From assembly GCA_037903355.1 (NCBI GenBank), contig JBAJFE010000057.1, positions 1 through 64,000 of the forward strand: a stretch of DNA of 64,000 nt, written 5' to 3'. Below, in pieces: positions 34,284 to 47,270 of the stretch; within the stretch, counting starts at the first letter, position 1; the number at the start of each line of letters is the position of its first letter. The notes under the pieces were generated by a model that saw nothing but the letters and a program-made list of their open reading frames with translations, was not told where the DNA came from and did no database searches. A program made the translations under genes and the position numbers. Source of the DNA: Trichuris trichiura. Lineage: Eukaryota; Nematoda; Enoplea; Trichinellida; Trichuridae.

Positions 34284-36047
34284 CACATTGTTTGTAATAT
34301 TGCTGCAGAAAATCCCATTTTCACTGTGCCCACTTTCCACATGAGCCGTTCAGTTCAACGAAAACAGAGGAGTTGTAGAAGATGCAAATGCATTCGTTAT
34401 CGCTCAGTGTTACAAAGGGACAGCAAACTTTTGCTTATTGTAAGGTTTATTGGCAATTAGCACTAATGCCATATAGAAGATTTTTATTCCACGTAGTTAA
34501 CATTGTTCTTTCGCGGACGCAAGTTATATCGCGTCTGCGTTTTCGACCGCAGGTAATATCGCCTTTGCACAAACCTCATCGCCCGTTGTGCTGTCTCAAA
34601 AATGAAAAATGATCATGCACATCTTCTGCACCATTAGACGTAGCATACCTTCTTCTTTTTTGCGCCACCTGGCTTCCTATTACGGTTTTTTCTTTTATTT
34701 TCAACAGCGTTGTCGCTGTTCGGCTGCTGAAATACAGATTCATAACCAGTTGCGCCGGCAACTTTTTCACATAGAATTTTCGTTTCCTCACACATTCGCG
34801 TTTTTCCAGCTATCTCTTCTTTTGATTTGATATGGGTATACACATTTCTAACATGAATGCACCGGCAAAAGTTAACTAATTGCGTCTTTTAGCTTTAACG
34901 GAACGAGGTCATTTTTCTGCCTGATTAGGCTGAAAAGTGACCCCGTTCCGTTGGAGTTAAATCTGCGGTTGCATAATAGCTTTGGAGAAGGTTGACGAGC
35001 TGTCTGTAATTCTCGTGACCACCTACAGTTGTTCTGTTACTCGCCTAAGCCTAAACCGAAGCACAAAAAACCGGTGCGCACCTGCAGTGGGCCACCGTTA
35101 ATTCGCCTAAGTTGTTTAGCAATGGGACCAATTGGCAGTACGAGTCAAGTCAGTTAGGTCAAGTTGCATTGCGCCGACTGAGAAGATCTAACCGATTATG
35201 GCAAACCATTTGAAAAGTGTACGCGACGCATGTGCGCTAAAGCGCTTTAAGAAGAGCAAGCTTACTGAAAAGGACTTTGTAAACCTAAGAAGGCGAGAGG
35301 AAGCTTCAACCGCAAAGCATATTATTAGTTGACGTGCAGCGAGTAAACGAATACAACAGTTTACCTCTTCCGGCTGAGGACACGTTCTTTCATTGGGTTC
35401 ACTCATTGGATGGCTGTTAGTTAAAGCACTGATAACGTTTTACCTAGTCACGAATAACGCGAGTGACAGTAGCGTAAGATAACTCAGCCACTATACATTG
35501 TTTTAAAGCGTTATGTATTTTAAAGTTGTTTTATTAATGTTATGTCCGAAGGACCATGCGTCCGAACCCGCGGACCATTGTTGCCCACTTCATTTAAAGT
35601 TGTGCAGTTTTATCAGACGGGGGCCGATTACTGACCTAATTGTTGAATGTTTGTGCGTTGGTACTGATTAAAGGCTCAGACGAACAAGCACATAATAATT
35701 CGCACACAAATTCAATGCAGAAACCTACAATCTCTTCTCCATGTGATCGTAATTTAATTTTACGAAATGATTCATTCAAACTTTTGGCTCCAATATTTTT
35801 TGCTATTATGTGCCATTGTTCTAAAATTTTCGCGGGATTTCTACGTTACGAAGAAAAAAGAAAAAAGAAAACTATTTGCTATTACCTTTTTTGCTAAATT
35901 AAAATATCCGAATCATTTGATTTCTTAAAGTAGACTCACTTAAAACTTCCATTTTAAAATAGACTTGTTAACAGCCCGCAGGTTGTTTGCAGACGTGTCT
36001 TACGGTCACTGCGATGTTCTCCAAAGTTTTAACGATATTTTGGTGGC

Positions 36048-36125
36048 GGTCGCTCGGTCTGTCTTAGCTGCCGATGGGAGGATAATGAGCGCGTTAATTC
36101 TTCCATCGGCAGCGCGTAGGCGACC
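36048..36125 (+). other. Conserved hairpin, unit A of copy 2
   Basis: Same fold as 20204-20277. Outer stem GGTCGC/GCGACC replaces GGTCGG/CCGACC, and the top stem TAAT/GTTA replaces TGAT/ATCA: two paired substitutions that keep base pairing. Confidence 0.7.
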
Positions 36126-36361
36126 AGCGATTAGAAAGATATTGCCAAGAGGTGAGTTCATATTAGTTATTTAGCCGTGCTGATCTACATTTCGTATTAA
36201 TCATTCCGCTTCATGTGGATAGACTTTAGACTGTTAAATGGACTCAGGTTCAAAGCTTTTGTCTCATATGAAATCCACTTATTAAAGCTTTAACGCTGTA
36301 ATAATTCCCTATAACTAACATTGTGCGTTTGCGTTTCTTCGCTTCACTTTTCTTCTTCTAG

Positions 36362-36529
36362 GTGAATGATATTAATGACGATAGCAGCCAAGAACTCGGT
36401 GAAATTCAAAACCGTGTTAAGGTATGAAAACTGCTTGTATTACCTTGTTTAGTAAATCTAAATAAACCTTGTAAATATGCTGCTCTTTAGGTTATTTTTC
36501 ATCCAGAGTTCTTGGCGATAACAGGATGA
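36362..36529 (+). pseudogene. Glycogen synthase exon pair, unit A of copy 2
   Basis: Blocks 36362-36421 and 36491-36529 with a 69-nt GT-AG intron (donor GTATGA). The peptide is VNDINDDSSQELGEIQNRVK then VIFHPEFLAITG, stop. The core and both splice sites are intact despite substitutions in the intron. Confidence 0.63.
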
Positions 36530-38194
36530 AGTGAAAGACCGCTACGCCTTTTCGTTACAGCGTATCAAGTTTGAAGATATGTTTGCTGTTGATCTGGCCC
36601 AGGTGATGTTAAGAAAATGTGGCAAGAAAAACGATACTGCGCGGCATTCAGCATCTGTGATCTGGGACATACACTGTAGCAATGGTCTACTTCAACAATA
36701 AGCGATGGCGTCCATGCTGTGGTACCTGAAACACTCTGCCCTTCTTGATGCTACTCGTCCACTTTAGTTTCGTCTTTGAAAGGCTAACGTTGGTGTTGTG
36801 TCTATTAGTGGACCTATTGAAGGCATCCACGTATTTTCGCACTGCCATTTTCTCTTCCTACCTATACTCTTTCTTACGCTGATGATGGGACCCCATGTGA
36901 TTCCACAGTTGCATTTTTCAAATTGCTTATTTCAATAAAGCAATTTTCTGAAAGAAAAATGTTATTGCCACTTGTAGCACCACATACAGGGCTAGCTGTA
37001 AAACGTAAGAAAACTGCGCAAATAGCATGCAAACTCTTACCCATTCCTTGTAGCTGTAACGTGACTTTTGAACCATGAAAGTTCAATGTACTTTCCAGTG
37101 TAGCAAAGGAAAGTTGCATTGTTTTCATGCCCACGTTTTGCTGTCGCAAAGCTGCAGTACATATTAGAATAAAGTGCATTATTGTCAGATGCGGGAAGAT
37201 TGCTTTTAACTCCTCTTAAGGTAGGATACCCTTAACTGGAGTAGCTACTCAGTCTTATCTGTTATGCTTAAGCAAGAACAAACCACCGTCAATACGAAGA
37301 GCTATGTAGTCAAGGCCTGTGGCTAGTGAGAGGCAATACACGCTTCAAAACCATCGGCTCACTACTGATGGAATAATGTCTGTACAACCACTTTCATGGA
37401 ACGACTGAACAGACGCAAGGAAAGAGCATTGCTTAAAAGTTCAAACTGTGTTAGGAGACATCCGCAGGCAGAACGGCCATGCCATAAAGTGTTGCTCACT
37501 ATGCTACTAATCACATAGTTTCCTTTCTTTCCATGTTTAAAAATTCGCAGTTTGTAGAGTCATCTGTTAATTTATCACACGTTGCTATATCTCCCCTGAA
37601 CGCATTCCGAGTTATCAACAGAATTGTCTGTTGAGTACGCAATATCAAATGGACTATAAATGCTTAGGAAAAAACCAGACAAAGACTTCTGCAGACGACT
37701 TTTATACGCCTCATAATAATCTGAGCCAGCTGGCTCTTCCATGCTGTTAAGTAGTGGCCAGCCATCGTTGAAAATGGAATTAATAACGCGTCATGGACCG
37801 CTGGATGAGCTCATATGCGCATAATAATTCATGGCGGCTATGCAAGTGACATACAGAAATGTATATGCATGGTAATGAACAGAATGAAGTCTTCAAATGC
37901 ACAGTATGCATTCACCCTTTTTTCTTACTTTAATGTGTGTATAACAGCTTAAGACGCATCTTCAAAGTTTATTTTATTATTAATAATCACTAATTCAATG
38001 AATTCACTAATCTTCACAATCTTTTCAAATAGCCAATTTGGAAAATAAGTCACTTTACGCTGTAAGGTACAATATGCGACACTCAATTGTAATGGCAGAA
38101 ACCAATGCATCATCATTGTAAACTAACTTCATTGAAGATGTGATGTTGTAGTACGGGACTATATGTTTTCACATTTAAATGTCTTTATTACGGA

Positions 38195-38285
38195 TGCAGT
38201 GGCCCGTTGATTCGCACAATAAACGAAAAAACTTCCTCCGGAGCTTTCGGGACCGTCGCGACCCGTCTTCAGCGGTCAGATTACG
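38195..38285 (-). repeat. Copy 2 counterpart of the 22575-22660 hairpin repeat
   Basis: CTGAAGACGGGTCGCGACGG then TCCCGAAAGC on the minus strand; the same position within the duplicated segment. Confidence 0.45.
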
Positions 38286-39352
38286 TGTGTCGACTCTTCT
38301 CTCCAACGAACATTCGCAAGATCCGCTGTTCAACATCTTTCCAAAGAAGCCACATGCTTGTCAGTGTTGTGCTTGAGCTGTAATGTCTGCCTATCGCTAT
38401 AAAAGATGCATTCCCTTCTGCAGTTGTGGGGTTTACCTATCTTCTGTCTGCTGCTGAATACTCAGCATTCTATAAGAGAATGAAAGATGATATTCATTGG
38501 ATTCAGGCAGCATAATGACAGCATACAGCAAGCTGCATTGTCAGAACGAAAAACCAAGGAAAAAGGATTGGAAATCTGCACAGAATCTTGTGCAGATATT
38601 ATGAAAAGATATGTACAATTCAACATGCTGGTGCAGTGCATTTCGCAACTAACGAATGCTGGCTCACAACAAAACGAGTTGTTACATCGCTTTGTTCATC
38701 AATGACCACTGAAAGACTAACCATTACCGTCAAATATCGTTAGTATTTTGAAGCAATGTGCAATACTGAAGAAAGCTGTTCACTAATATCCTGCGCATCA
38801 TTTTACCTTGTGAACTGGAGTTCTCAAAGAGTATTCTAGAGTTACATATTGTTCTGCAATAACGTGGCTGTTTGATTTATTTTCCGACGGCAAAACGCAA
38901 AATAATTTTAAACGTAGAATGTTTAATACGTGAAAGTAGTTATTGCAGCATTTGTTTATAAATTATGCTTCTTAAAAAGCTGGAATTTTCTACCTCATCG
39001 CTACTGTTAAAATCTGAGTATTTTGAAAATCTGAGTACTTATTTGATCGAAGTATTTTGAAGTAAAAAGTGAGTACAAAGTGTCGCGATGCAAAGGCGTT
39101 CTCGAACATGCTTTACGTGCATGCGGTTTTGCATAATGACTCGAACTATTTTGCCCTGAAATGTTGCGAATGCTTAATGACGTTATTGTATGGCGGTATA
39201 ATTGAACGAAATGAACTTATTTGATCCATTAAAGCAAATGCACTTGAAATTTCTATTTTAAAGTAACTTGTTAATGACCCGCAGGTTGTATGCAGCCACG
39301 TCTGACGTTTACCATACTGTAATGTAAAATTTGGACGATATTGAACCGGGCG

Positions 39353-39410
39353 GTCGGTTTCGTTAAATAGCCGAGAGGGCCACTTTGCCCTCGGCAAAAC
39401 GAAAACCGAC
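39353..39410 (+). other. Conserved hairpin, unit B of copy 2
   Basis: GTCGGT (39353-39358) with ACCGAC (39405-39410), TTCGTT with AACGAA, and GCCGAGAGG with CCCTCGGC. It is nearly identical to 23692-23749. Confidence 0.65.
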
Positions 39411-39639
39411 TGGCAATGGAAAAGATATGTTAAAACAGGTATGTTTCGCCAGCGATTATATTTCTTCTAATCTACTTCATGCGTTGACTATTCCAGGGCC
39501 TCTGCGTAGGGCTTTTCTTGTTTAGTGCCGTCTAATTCAGGCAGTTTTGCATTGTATGCTATTACTGTGTTAATATCTGAGCAGAACAGACGCTAACATC
39601 GTGCGCATATGTTTTCTCAGTTCAGTTTTCATGTTTTAG

Positions 39640-39826
39640 GTGGACGATATGAAAACTGAAGGCCGCCAGGAACTCTGGCGACTTGCCAATCGTGTTAAGG
39701 TACAACAACTGTTCCGCTTCCTGTTACGCATGTAAATAAGCTGCTTTTCAGGTTATTTTTCATCCAGAGTTCTTGGCGGTAACTGGGGCACTTCAAAATG
39801 GGCCGTGCTTACCAGTTAAAAAATAG
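39640..39826 (+). pseudogene. Glycogen synthase exon pair, unit B of copy 2
   Basis: Blocks 39640-39699 and 39752-39826, 52-nt GT-AG intron. The peptide is VDDMKTEGRQELWRLANRVK then VIFHPEFLAVTG...; it is almost the same as 23979-24165. Confidence 0.62.
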
Positions 39827-40986
39827 TAGCCCAAGTTTAATTTTTGCCTGTTGGTATTCTCAAATCAATGATTAGAAGCACTTTAAGATGGGAAGAAAGA
39901 CTGGGCGGCATTTCGATTCAGCAGTTCAGTATATGGGCGCTGGTAGCAGTGACTCGTTTGTCCGTTGCGATTATTATCTCACTTTAACTGCAAGTGCTGG
40001 TTGGCAGCCAACCGTAGCGTAAAAGTCGTGAAGCTGGAATTCTCACAGACTTAGTATTTGTTCATTTGCGGATGGTGCTCTTGAATCGATGATATTCGTT
40101 GTAATATGCCAATCGCTGTTCTCCCCTGGAGCAATTTTGCCTCTGGAAGGCTATCTCATTTTTTCGAAATAAAGCGCTCACATTATACCTCCCTACAAAT
40201 GAACAACTCATTAGCTGAAGAGTAGACTGCATCAGTCTTGAAAGCCCCATTTCTTAATTTGTTTCTTGTTTTAAAAAAGAAAGCCTCATAAAAGCATAAT
40301 AAACTGTACTACAAAGTTTGGTGAGGTTTAAAGGTTTGTATTATCAAGACAAAGCAACGTTGAAAGCAGCACCTGCTGAAAAACTAAGTGGCGGGTTATG
40401 CACGGAAAAATGGAATTAGGTCTAATAACTGGATGCGCAATGTTCTGCATGCTGCTGCCGTTGAATGAAACAGAACCAAGATAATATATATGCGTTATAG
40501 AAGTAAAGCCAAAAGAATGAGATCTCCTTTATTAGTTAAAGTAAGGAGCTTGCTTGAACTGCATTTCTGCATTCCCAGAAGGCTCTCAGCCAGTCAGTGC
40601 TGTTTGGTTGCGGGAAAAGCATCTGCTTTCATTGAGCAACTGCTAGCGTTTTCTGTGTAAATTCACGGCACTGTTACATAGTTGTTTTCTCCATTATACA
40701 TTCAATGAATTGAAAACCATCTTGTTCTTTCTTTTGCTAGTAGAAAGCGTTGTAGATTGTGAATGAAATCGGATCACGGGAACGAATACGAAGAGAATAC
40801 GAAATTGTATTTTATTTTCCTGTGCTCACAAAGTGTAGGGAATACGAATACTTTATTCACAAGTCTCTGCTTTCTGGAATAATGTTGTTCTGTCCTGAGT
40901 GAGCAGTCGAATCGATCATAATCAATCCGTACTCTTTGCCTGCGCGACTACTTGCATTGCACAATTTCAATCTTGTCCCCTTATGG

Positions 40987-41640
40987 TGCTTCTTCTGCAG
41001 AGCGAATGGCGCGGTGACCTCACAGCAAGCACTGACTTTGCATTAGTCCATTGGAATATCCTTTATATCACAGGGGTTTATTGGTTCGTTTGTAGGAGCA
41101 TGTTTGTGGAAGGAAATCAGAAGCTTGTTTTTCTTTTCAAGCAAAGGCGGCGTAATATCTTCTCTGCCGTTTTCGTGCTCAAGGGAACACGAACGCTTCG
41201 GCCTTCAATGCGGCAATTTAGTTCCGTGGCTTCATCAGAAATATCTTCACTTAAAGCCAGAGTTGACAGTTATGTCCAACAATGGATATATCGTAACTGC
41301 CTTGCATGGTCCTTCTTCTGCAGAGCGAATGGCGCCTAGTGACCTCACAGGAACCATTGACTTTGGGTAAGTCCATTAGAATATCGTTTTTACCACAGGA
41401 GTTTATTGGTTCGTTTGTAGGAGCATGTTTGTGGAAGGCAATCAGAAGCTTGTTTTTCTTTTCAAGCAAAGGCGGCGTAATATCTTCTCTGCCGTTTTCG
41501 TGCTCAAGGGAACACGGATACCCGGGCCTTCAGCGCGACAGTTTTGTTCCGTGGCTTCTTGGCTGTGTTAAAAATATCTTCAGTTAAAGCCAGAGTTGAC
41601 TGTTATGTCCAACAATGGATATATCGTAATGATCTTGCAA
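40987..41640 (+). repeat. Tandem duplication of an approximately 320-bp unit
   Basis: TTCTGCAGAGCGAATGGCGC starts units near 40990 and 41314. Each continues with the GTCCATT(G/A)GAATATC, GGTTCGTTTGTAGGAGCATG and AAAGGCGGCGTAATATC blocks. Copy 1 of the large duplication has the unit only once (from about 25335). Confidence 0.8.
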
Positions 41641-42722
41641 AATTCCGCCTTTCTTGAAAACTGATGACCGTTGATAAAGGAAACGTTTAAATATCATTTG
41701 ATCAGGGGGCTTTTGACCTCCCGTCTTCGGCAGAAAATTTCAGGTGCAATGTTCAGTTCTACGGGTAAGGTTAAAAGCATTGAGAGAGAGAGAGAGAGCC
41801 ACTGTTCGGTGTTCCATTTGTTTATCGTACAAATATTCTTCTTTGCATGGCAAATGAACTTCTGAACAATTAAAGTGACGTTAGGACAGCCAGAGTTTGG
41901 GAAACACGGACAGTTTAGACATGGAAGCTCTGCTGGCAATAGAAATAGCAGGAATGCAACAGGTATGCACAAATATCGTCCGGTCAGCTTTTCAAGTTTC
42001 CTAACAGCGGCAATGGATTGACCATGAACCAGCTCGCCTCGTCTCAACGTCTTAGCGACATTCTTCCGTCAAACAAGTAAGAACGGCATGCATATCTCTT
42101 TCATTCGAGAAAGCGAACTCACTAGCTGCCTCGCTTATTATATGCGAGTGCGCGAAGTTCTCCGACACCCTGGCGAACGGTCGCAATGACATTGTTAGCT
42201 GATTCCAAACAACAGCCGCGATCAACCGAATGAAGTCGACCTTTGCGCAATGATCTTCCCCCTTTTAACCCGGCATCAAAAGAAAGTGACGTAGCAACTA
42301 TGAAGCAATCGTCGCTGTATGTTTAGTACGTGCGCATATTTTTCATATTACCGTTTTTAATTATTGCGACTTAAGTTTTGTTTTATGACCTCATTTTTAG
42401 CGAACGTAAGGTATTGTATTTTCTTAATTTAACAGATTTACTTTGCTAATTTTTATAGAAGATGAAAAGGCGTATTCGTGCTTTGTTTTTGCAACCAGAA
42501 GGAACGCGTGGGCGGGCTTCGGTTTTACGAAAAAGCGTCAAAAGCAGTATAGTTTAGCGCTTGCTTTGCAGCGTTTCTTCTCAATCGTCACTAAGCCACG
42601 TTCCTCCGTATTCTTTGTCTGATTTTGTGGGCACTCTACGCTTTACACGTGCACACTTCTTTTGCCCAGTTATCTTCCTTTGCATCAGCAACGGCCGGCA
42701 AAGAGCCTCGCCCTTCGAAGTC

Positions 42723-42748
42723 ATGGCAGACGTTAAGGAAGATGAAAG
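42723..42748 (+). CDS. Candidate first coding exon (MADVKEDE...), gene unresolved
   Basis: ATG followed by eight codons and a GTTAGT donor, preceded by a stop-containing leader. It could start a gene whose next exon I could not identify; it does not join in phase to the first recognisable Patched exon. Weak evidence. Confidence 0.25.
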
Positions 42749-42893
42749 GTTAGTGACCAACTAGCGCTGATTTATACGCGTGGTGAAAACACTTTAAAAG
42801 GTATGGTTCATTCTAGTTCCAGTATGAAGTATTACGTTACCTGTAAAAAAAGACGTATGTCCGAATCTATCAAACAACAAAATAACAATATTA

Positions 42894-42908
42894 GTAATAA
42901 TAATAATA

Positions 42909-42997
<89 letters not shown>

Positions 42998-42998
42998 G
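42894..42998 (+). repeat. (AAT)n microsatellite
   Basis: About 34 AAT units with one interruption near the start. Confidence 0.95.
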
Positions 42999-45900
42999 TA
43001 TGGTGGTTATGATACAACAAGCACTGAGCTATGGAGAAACTGTCGCGTGCTTATTTTTTCTCCTCTTTTCAAGGGCGCAAATGATACGACCAAAGGAATG
43101 ACTTTTGCAGTGTGAAGAATTGTTGGAGGTAAAGGTGAGTGATATCCAACGCTCGGCCAACGTCAAATTCAGTGATCGTCGGGTCATTATGTGGTGGATG
43201 CATGTTGACATAGTTTGTACATTCAGCAATAAGCTTTGGGAATAGGGGCGACAATGCATCCAGGTTTCATTGTCCGCTCTTCTTTGCTATAGACTGCCAA
43301 GTTGGTCGTCGCTCATGAATAAGTATTAAAAATTGGGCCAGTCACCTCAAAGTACCGCGACACATTTCGACCGAATGGAAACTGCAAAAATGCCAAATGC
43401 CTGGATGCAGTTCGGTTGCTCTCGATCAACTTTACGAAGTTCGGCGGCCATTCACTTGACGCATTTAAGCGAGCGCAGATTTATATGTACAATATACGAA
43501 GGTGTGAATACGTTTTTGTCTTTTGAACTTTGGCCAACTTTCTCAATTCAAGCATCTGTACTATTGCGTCCAGTTCCTATAGTACGGGCAAATTTCCAAA
43601 GGCAACCCTCCTTAAGCTGCTATTCCAACATAAGTCACCGTTAGGCCCTTAGACGAAGATTTTACTGTCAGCTGTTAATATAGGATTGTCTAATTGTTTG
43701 GGCAGTGAAAACTTCCAGCTAAGTTGGCTTTCCGCTTTGTAGGTCCTAACTTCGGCTAGTCTTAGCTGTCAAGTGTTTGCTTGTCTTCCGCAGCAACGCG
43801 GCAAAAGTGGTGGAAGAAAGGTGAACGCTTGATGTTAAAGTTTGATGGAATTTCACCTTGACGAGCGCTCCTTTTTTGAGTGTGATCGAGGAAAGCATGA
43901 TAGTAATAGGGCCCTTTACGCAGCCGCCCTTTGAAAAGACCCCTGCGGCGGACCCCCATATCGGCACCGTTTATTCAAGTGCCTTAGGTGTGCAACTCTA
44001 ACAGAAAGGTTTCTGAAAATGTGTTTTCTACCAGAAATCATTAGACGCCAAGGAGCAGTAGGGAGCTGAACGCATTAGCGATATTTTTTGGCAATGCATC
44101 ATCACCCACGGCCGCTTTTGCCGATCTGTGCTACAGTGCTTCTATGCGTACGTGCCTTCTACTATGGCCTCGTTCCGAACTAGATTGAGAAAGAGCATCC
44201 AATCCGCTTCATCAGACTGACAAATATTTCAAAACACTGCACACTGACAATTAATATGCACTTTTTTGGCTGTTTACTGGTTAGTACTGCCAATATGCTT
44301 ATGAAAAAGGAGCGACCCTTGGTTTTTTATAATATTTTTAACGCATTTGCTTAGCAAGTTTAAATGCTTGAAAGAACTACGGTACTCCTCTATGTTGTTA
44401 ACAGCGAAGCAAGAGACCCTCACGAATTTTATCTCGACGAAGCCATTTAAACGTTGTTCTTCTTATTGAGTATATGAAAAGCGCCCATGTATATGTATTT
44501 TTATGTACCTGTATTTCTCTGTGTTGTTGATACGAAGCGCCGTCCGTTCGGCCAAACTGGTGGAACAAAGTCAAAAGGTTACAATGAGCACGTGAGCGAA
44601 ATCTGGGACATCTATTTAATAATTGCGCGGTTAGTTTGGTGCTCATCCGGCGGACAAGACGGAACGCCGTAGAATTCAGCGTCGTCAGAAAGTTGTTGCA
44701 AGCGAACAATGTTTAAATTGTTTGTCCTACAAAACCGCGTACAAAACTTCCTTGCAAACGCTCCCTTTCCGCTTTTTAATGCAGACTTCTCTGAACAGCA
44801 GCAAACAACAAGAGGCTGCCTGAACTGGCATAGCTATTTCAACTGTTTTCTCTCTCTCTCTCTCTCTCTCTTCAATGATTATATTACCTTCGCTGATGTA
44901 AGCCTAAAGAAATAAATATGCATATTTATTTTCAAGTCAAACTTCCTTCTTAAAAAAATGAATAAAGCATTGTCATTCACAATATCTTCGTTGCATAATT
45001 GCAATGGGGAATCCTTAAAATGTTTTTTATCCTAGCATTTTTTAATAACAAAACGTCGCTAACAAGAAACAGCTGTGTAGGCTCATTACAAAGCATTTCC
45101 CTTCTGCGGTTGTTTAGTATTCCGAAATGTCATTCAGTTCAGTTTCCAGTTTATTAATCCATGTTTTAACCGTATCCATCTTTGGCAATTAATGGCGTTT
45201 CGATTGCAGTAACGGTGTTCAATGAGTGAACTTTTTCGCGTGCCCTCTTATCATCCGGAAATATGTTGAGTAGTTGGCGTCGGCTCAAGTTTATTAGACG
45301 CGTTGAGTAGCATAACCACAATGAGCTGGGCGACAAGTTGCAGCGCGTACAGTTAAAACCAGTTTCTTTAGCAGTTTTTAATTCCTTAATTCCGCCAGCC
45401 AATCCCCTTTATAATTGAGAAGGGTAATTGTGACATTCGCATTTCGCGCTACTTCGAGCTCAGCTTACAAATATTGCATCATTCAAGGTGTACGCGATTT
45501 CTAAAGTTTTGCTTTGGCTATGTAAATAGTATGAAATTCAGGCATTTTAAAAAATCCATAGGCAGTTTTTAGAATGCGCGACCTTTTTAGGTGGAGCATG
45601 AAATATCTGCGCTATTTTGATACGGTGTACGTTTTGCCAAAGTTTTATACGGAACGACAAGCAGTGTTTAGAAAAAGTGTCAACACTAGCAATAGTATTG
45701 AGAAAATCGCGCGCGCAGCCTTTTTCGCGAACTGTCACCGCTCAGACGAACGCCTGCTTCCCACTTGGAAGAAATTTTTCTCGGCCAGATTCGTTCACGC
45801 GTTCTTTTGATATCGTCTTGTCACGCAACCGGACAAGCTTCACTGTCGCTTCTACTATATTCAATACTTTTTGGTAAATGAAACATGTCAACTGAAACCA

Positions 45901-46026
45901 ATAGAACTTTGTGGAAAATACTTGGTGAGGAAGCTGTGTCAGTAAGCATATGTAAGAAGTGACACGGGCGCTTCTGCAGTGGCATTTTTAAGACCTCACC
46001 ATCTATGCTGCTGCAAAGCTACGGTG

Positions 46027-46277
46027 GCGGCACCTACAGAGCACAGTACGCGGTTTTCTCGCTAGTCTGAGGCTACCCTGACCACATATTTTGACTTAGG
46101 CTTGGGCTATGGCAGTACAGGAAAGCCAACAAGATTCTACGACCAAAATACCCAACTTTTTTGATTCTCACCCGGGAGACTGTTTTGCTGTAGCCTCAAC
46201 CTGTGCCAAAATGTAGGAACAGGACAGCTGGCAAAGTAGCGAGAAAACAGCACCAACTTTGTTCTGTAGGTGTCGCC
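46027..46277. repeat. Foldback/MITE-like repeat, copy 3
   Basis: Left end GGCGGCACCTACAGAGC and a right end inverted (GCTCTGTAGG against GTTCTGTAGGTGTCGCC), with CTCGCTAG and GTAGCGAGAAAAC inside the arms, giving inverted repeats of about 40 nt. An inverted TTAGGCTTGGGC run lies inside. Same family as 4403-4646 and 4958-5212. Confidence 0.6.
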
Positions 46278-47270
46278 ACTGTAGGCTTTTGGTGGCATAG
46301 TTAAAAAGATTCAACCTAATACTTTTCAAAATTGCCTTTCGGCACTGTACAGGGAGCCGAAAAAACGTTCGAAAAATGAGGTGTTCCATACATTGGCTAA
46401 AGATTTTCGGTATTCTACAGAGTATGATATACGCGGACAGCTTGTTGACGCTAGCCTTAGCAGCGTAGTCATCTGTCGGTAAAGCTCTGTTTAGGGAGCG
46501 TCTAGCCAAGTCCTTCTTTACTTTGAAAATACGGAATTTCAACGCAGCCGCCGCAAGTTGTCAAAATGAAACCGGACACTTCCCGGTTCAACTATTGCGC
46601 TGGAAAACGCGCGGAGGCGTAGCGGTTGATTTATGCTCTCTCGCGGTAGGCTACTGATCATATGCCCTATATTCCCGCCAACAATACAGCCGACAAAGGT
46701 AGCTGAGCGTTATAAGGATGTCCGTCAGCTGGTCTCTGCATTGCCGGCGGGTTGAGCAGCGCGAAAAAGTGGAAAATTAAACGTGACGTAATTTATGAGC
46801 TGACAGCCGTCTGGCTATTTGGCAAGGACTCTGGCGGGCGCCCACACCAAGCTCCCCACGCGCTTGCGTTCGCATTTGCCGTCTGAGCAATGGCCAGTCA
46901 ACGTTGTTTTCAGTCCGAAAACCGGACACCGCCATTCCGTCAGCTCCTTCAGGCTGTCACTTGGCTCGAAAGCAATCGAACTGGAAAGTGTAGAGTTGTC
47001 GTCGTGCGACAAACCGGCGCACGTCCTTAATAATCAATTAAAGTTTATTTCCTTCCTAATCTGGAGACTTGTTCGCCCATTGTTTACAAGATCAAAGTAG
47101 CCCAACGGTACGCGCCAAGTACCAGTCGCCGGTACGCTGACATTCTGATTGGTCCGTGGCAGCGCGCGCAAGTTCTACAGGTCAGGCGTGCGTCTTGTCT
47201 TCGCGTACCTGTTTGGACCATTGAGTCGGTTATCATCGTCTCCTAGAAGGTGCACCCGAGCCGACAAGAT

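Larger units (their letters stand above)
32826..41695 (+). repeat. Large direct duplication, copy 2, with internal insertion
   Basis: Counterpart of 19415-25705. Homology runs 32826-33070, is interrupted by about 2.6 kb containing the Gypsy remnant and the TTA microsatellite, and resumes at about 35690. It lacks the Penelope-like insertion of copy 1 and has one extra 320-bp tandem unit near its 3' end. Confidence 0.85.
41696..47270. other. Largely unassigned region with repeats and candidate exons
   Basis: Contains CT/GA runs (41784-41799, 44850-44870), the AAT microsatellite, a foldback copy and one candidate first exon. A minus-strand frame at 43069-43254 (AECTNYVNMHPPHNDPTITE...) looks protein-like but has no recognised family or clear splice partners. 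Confidence 0.4.
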
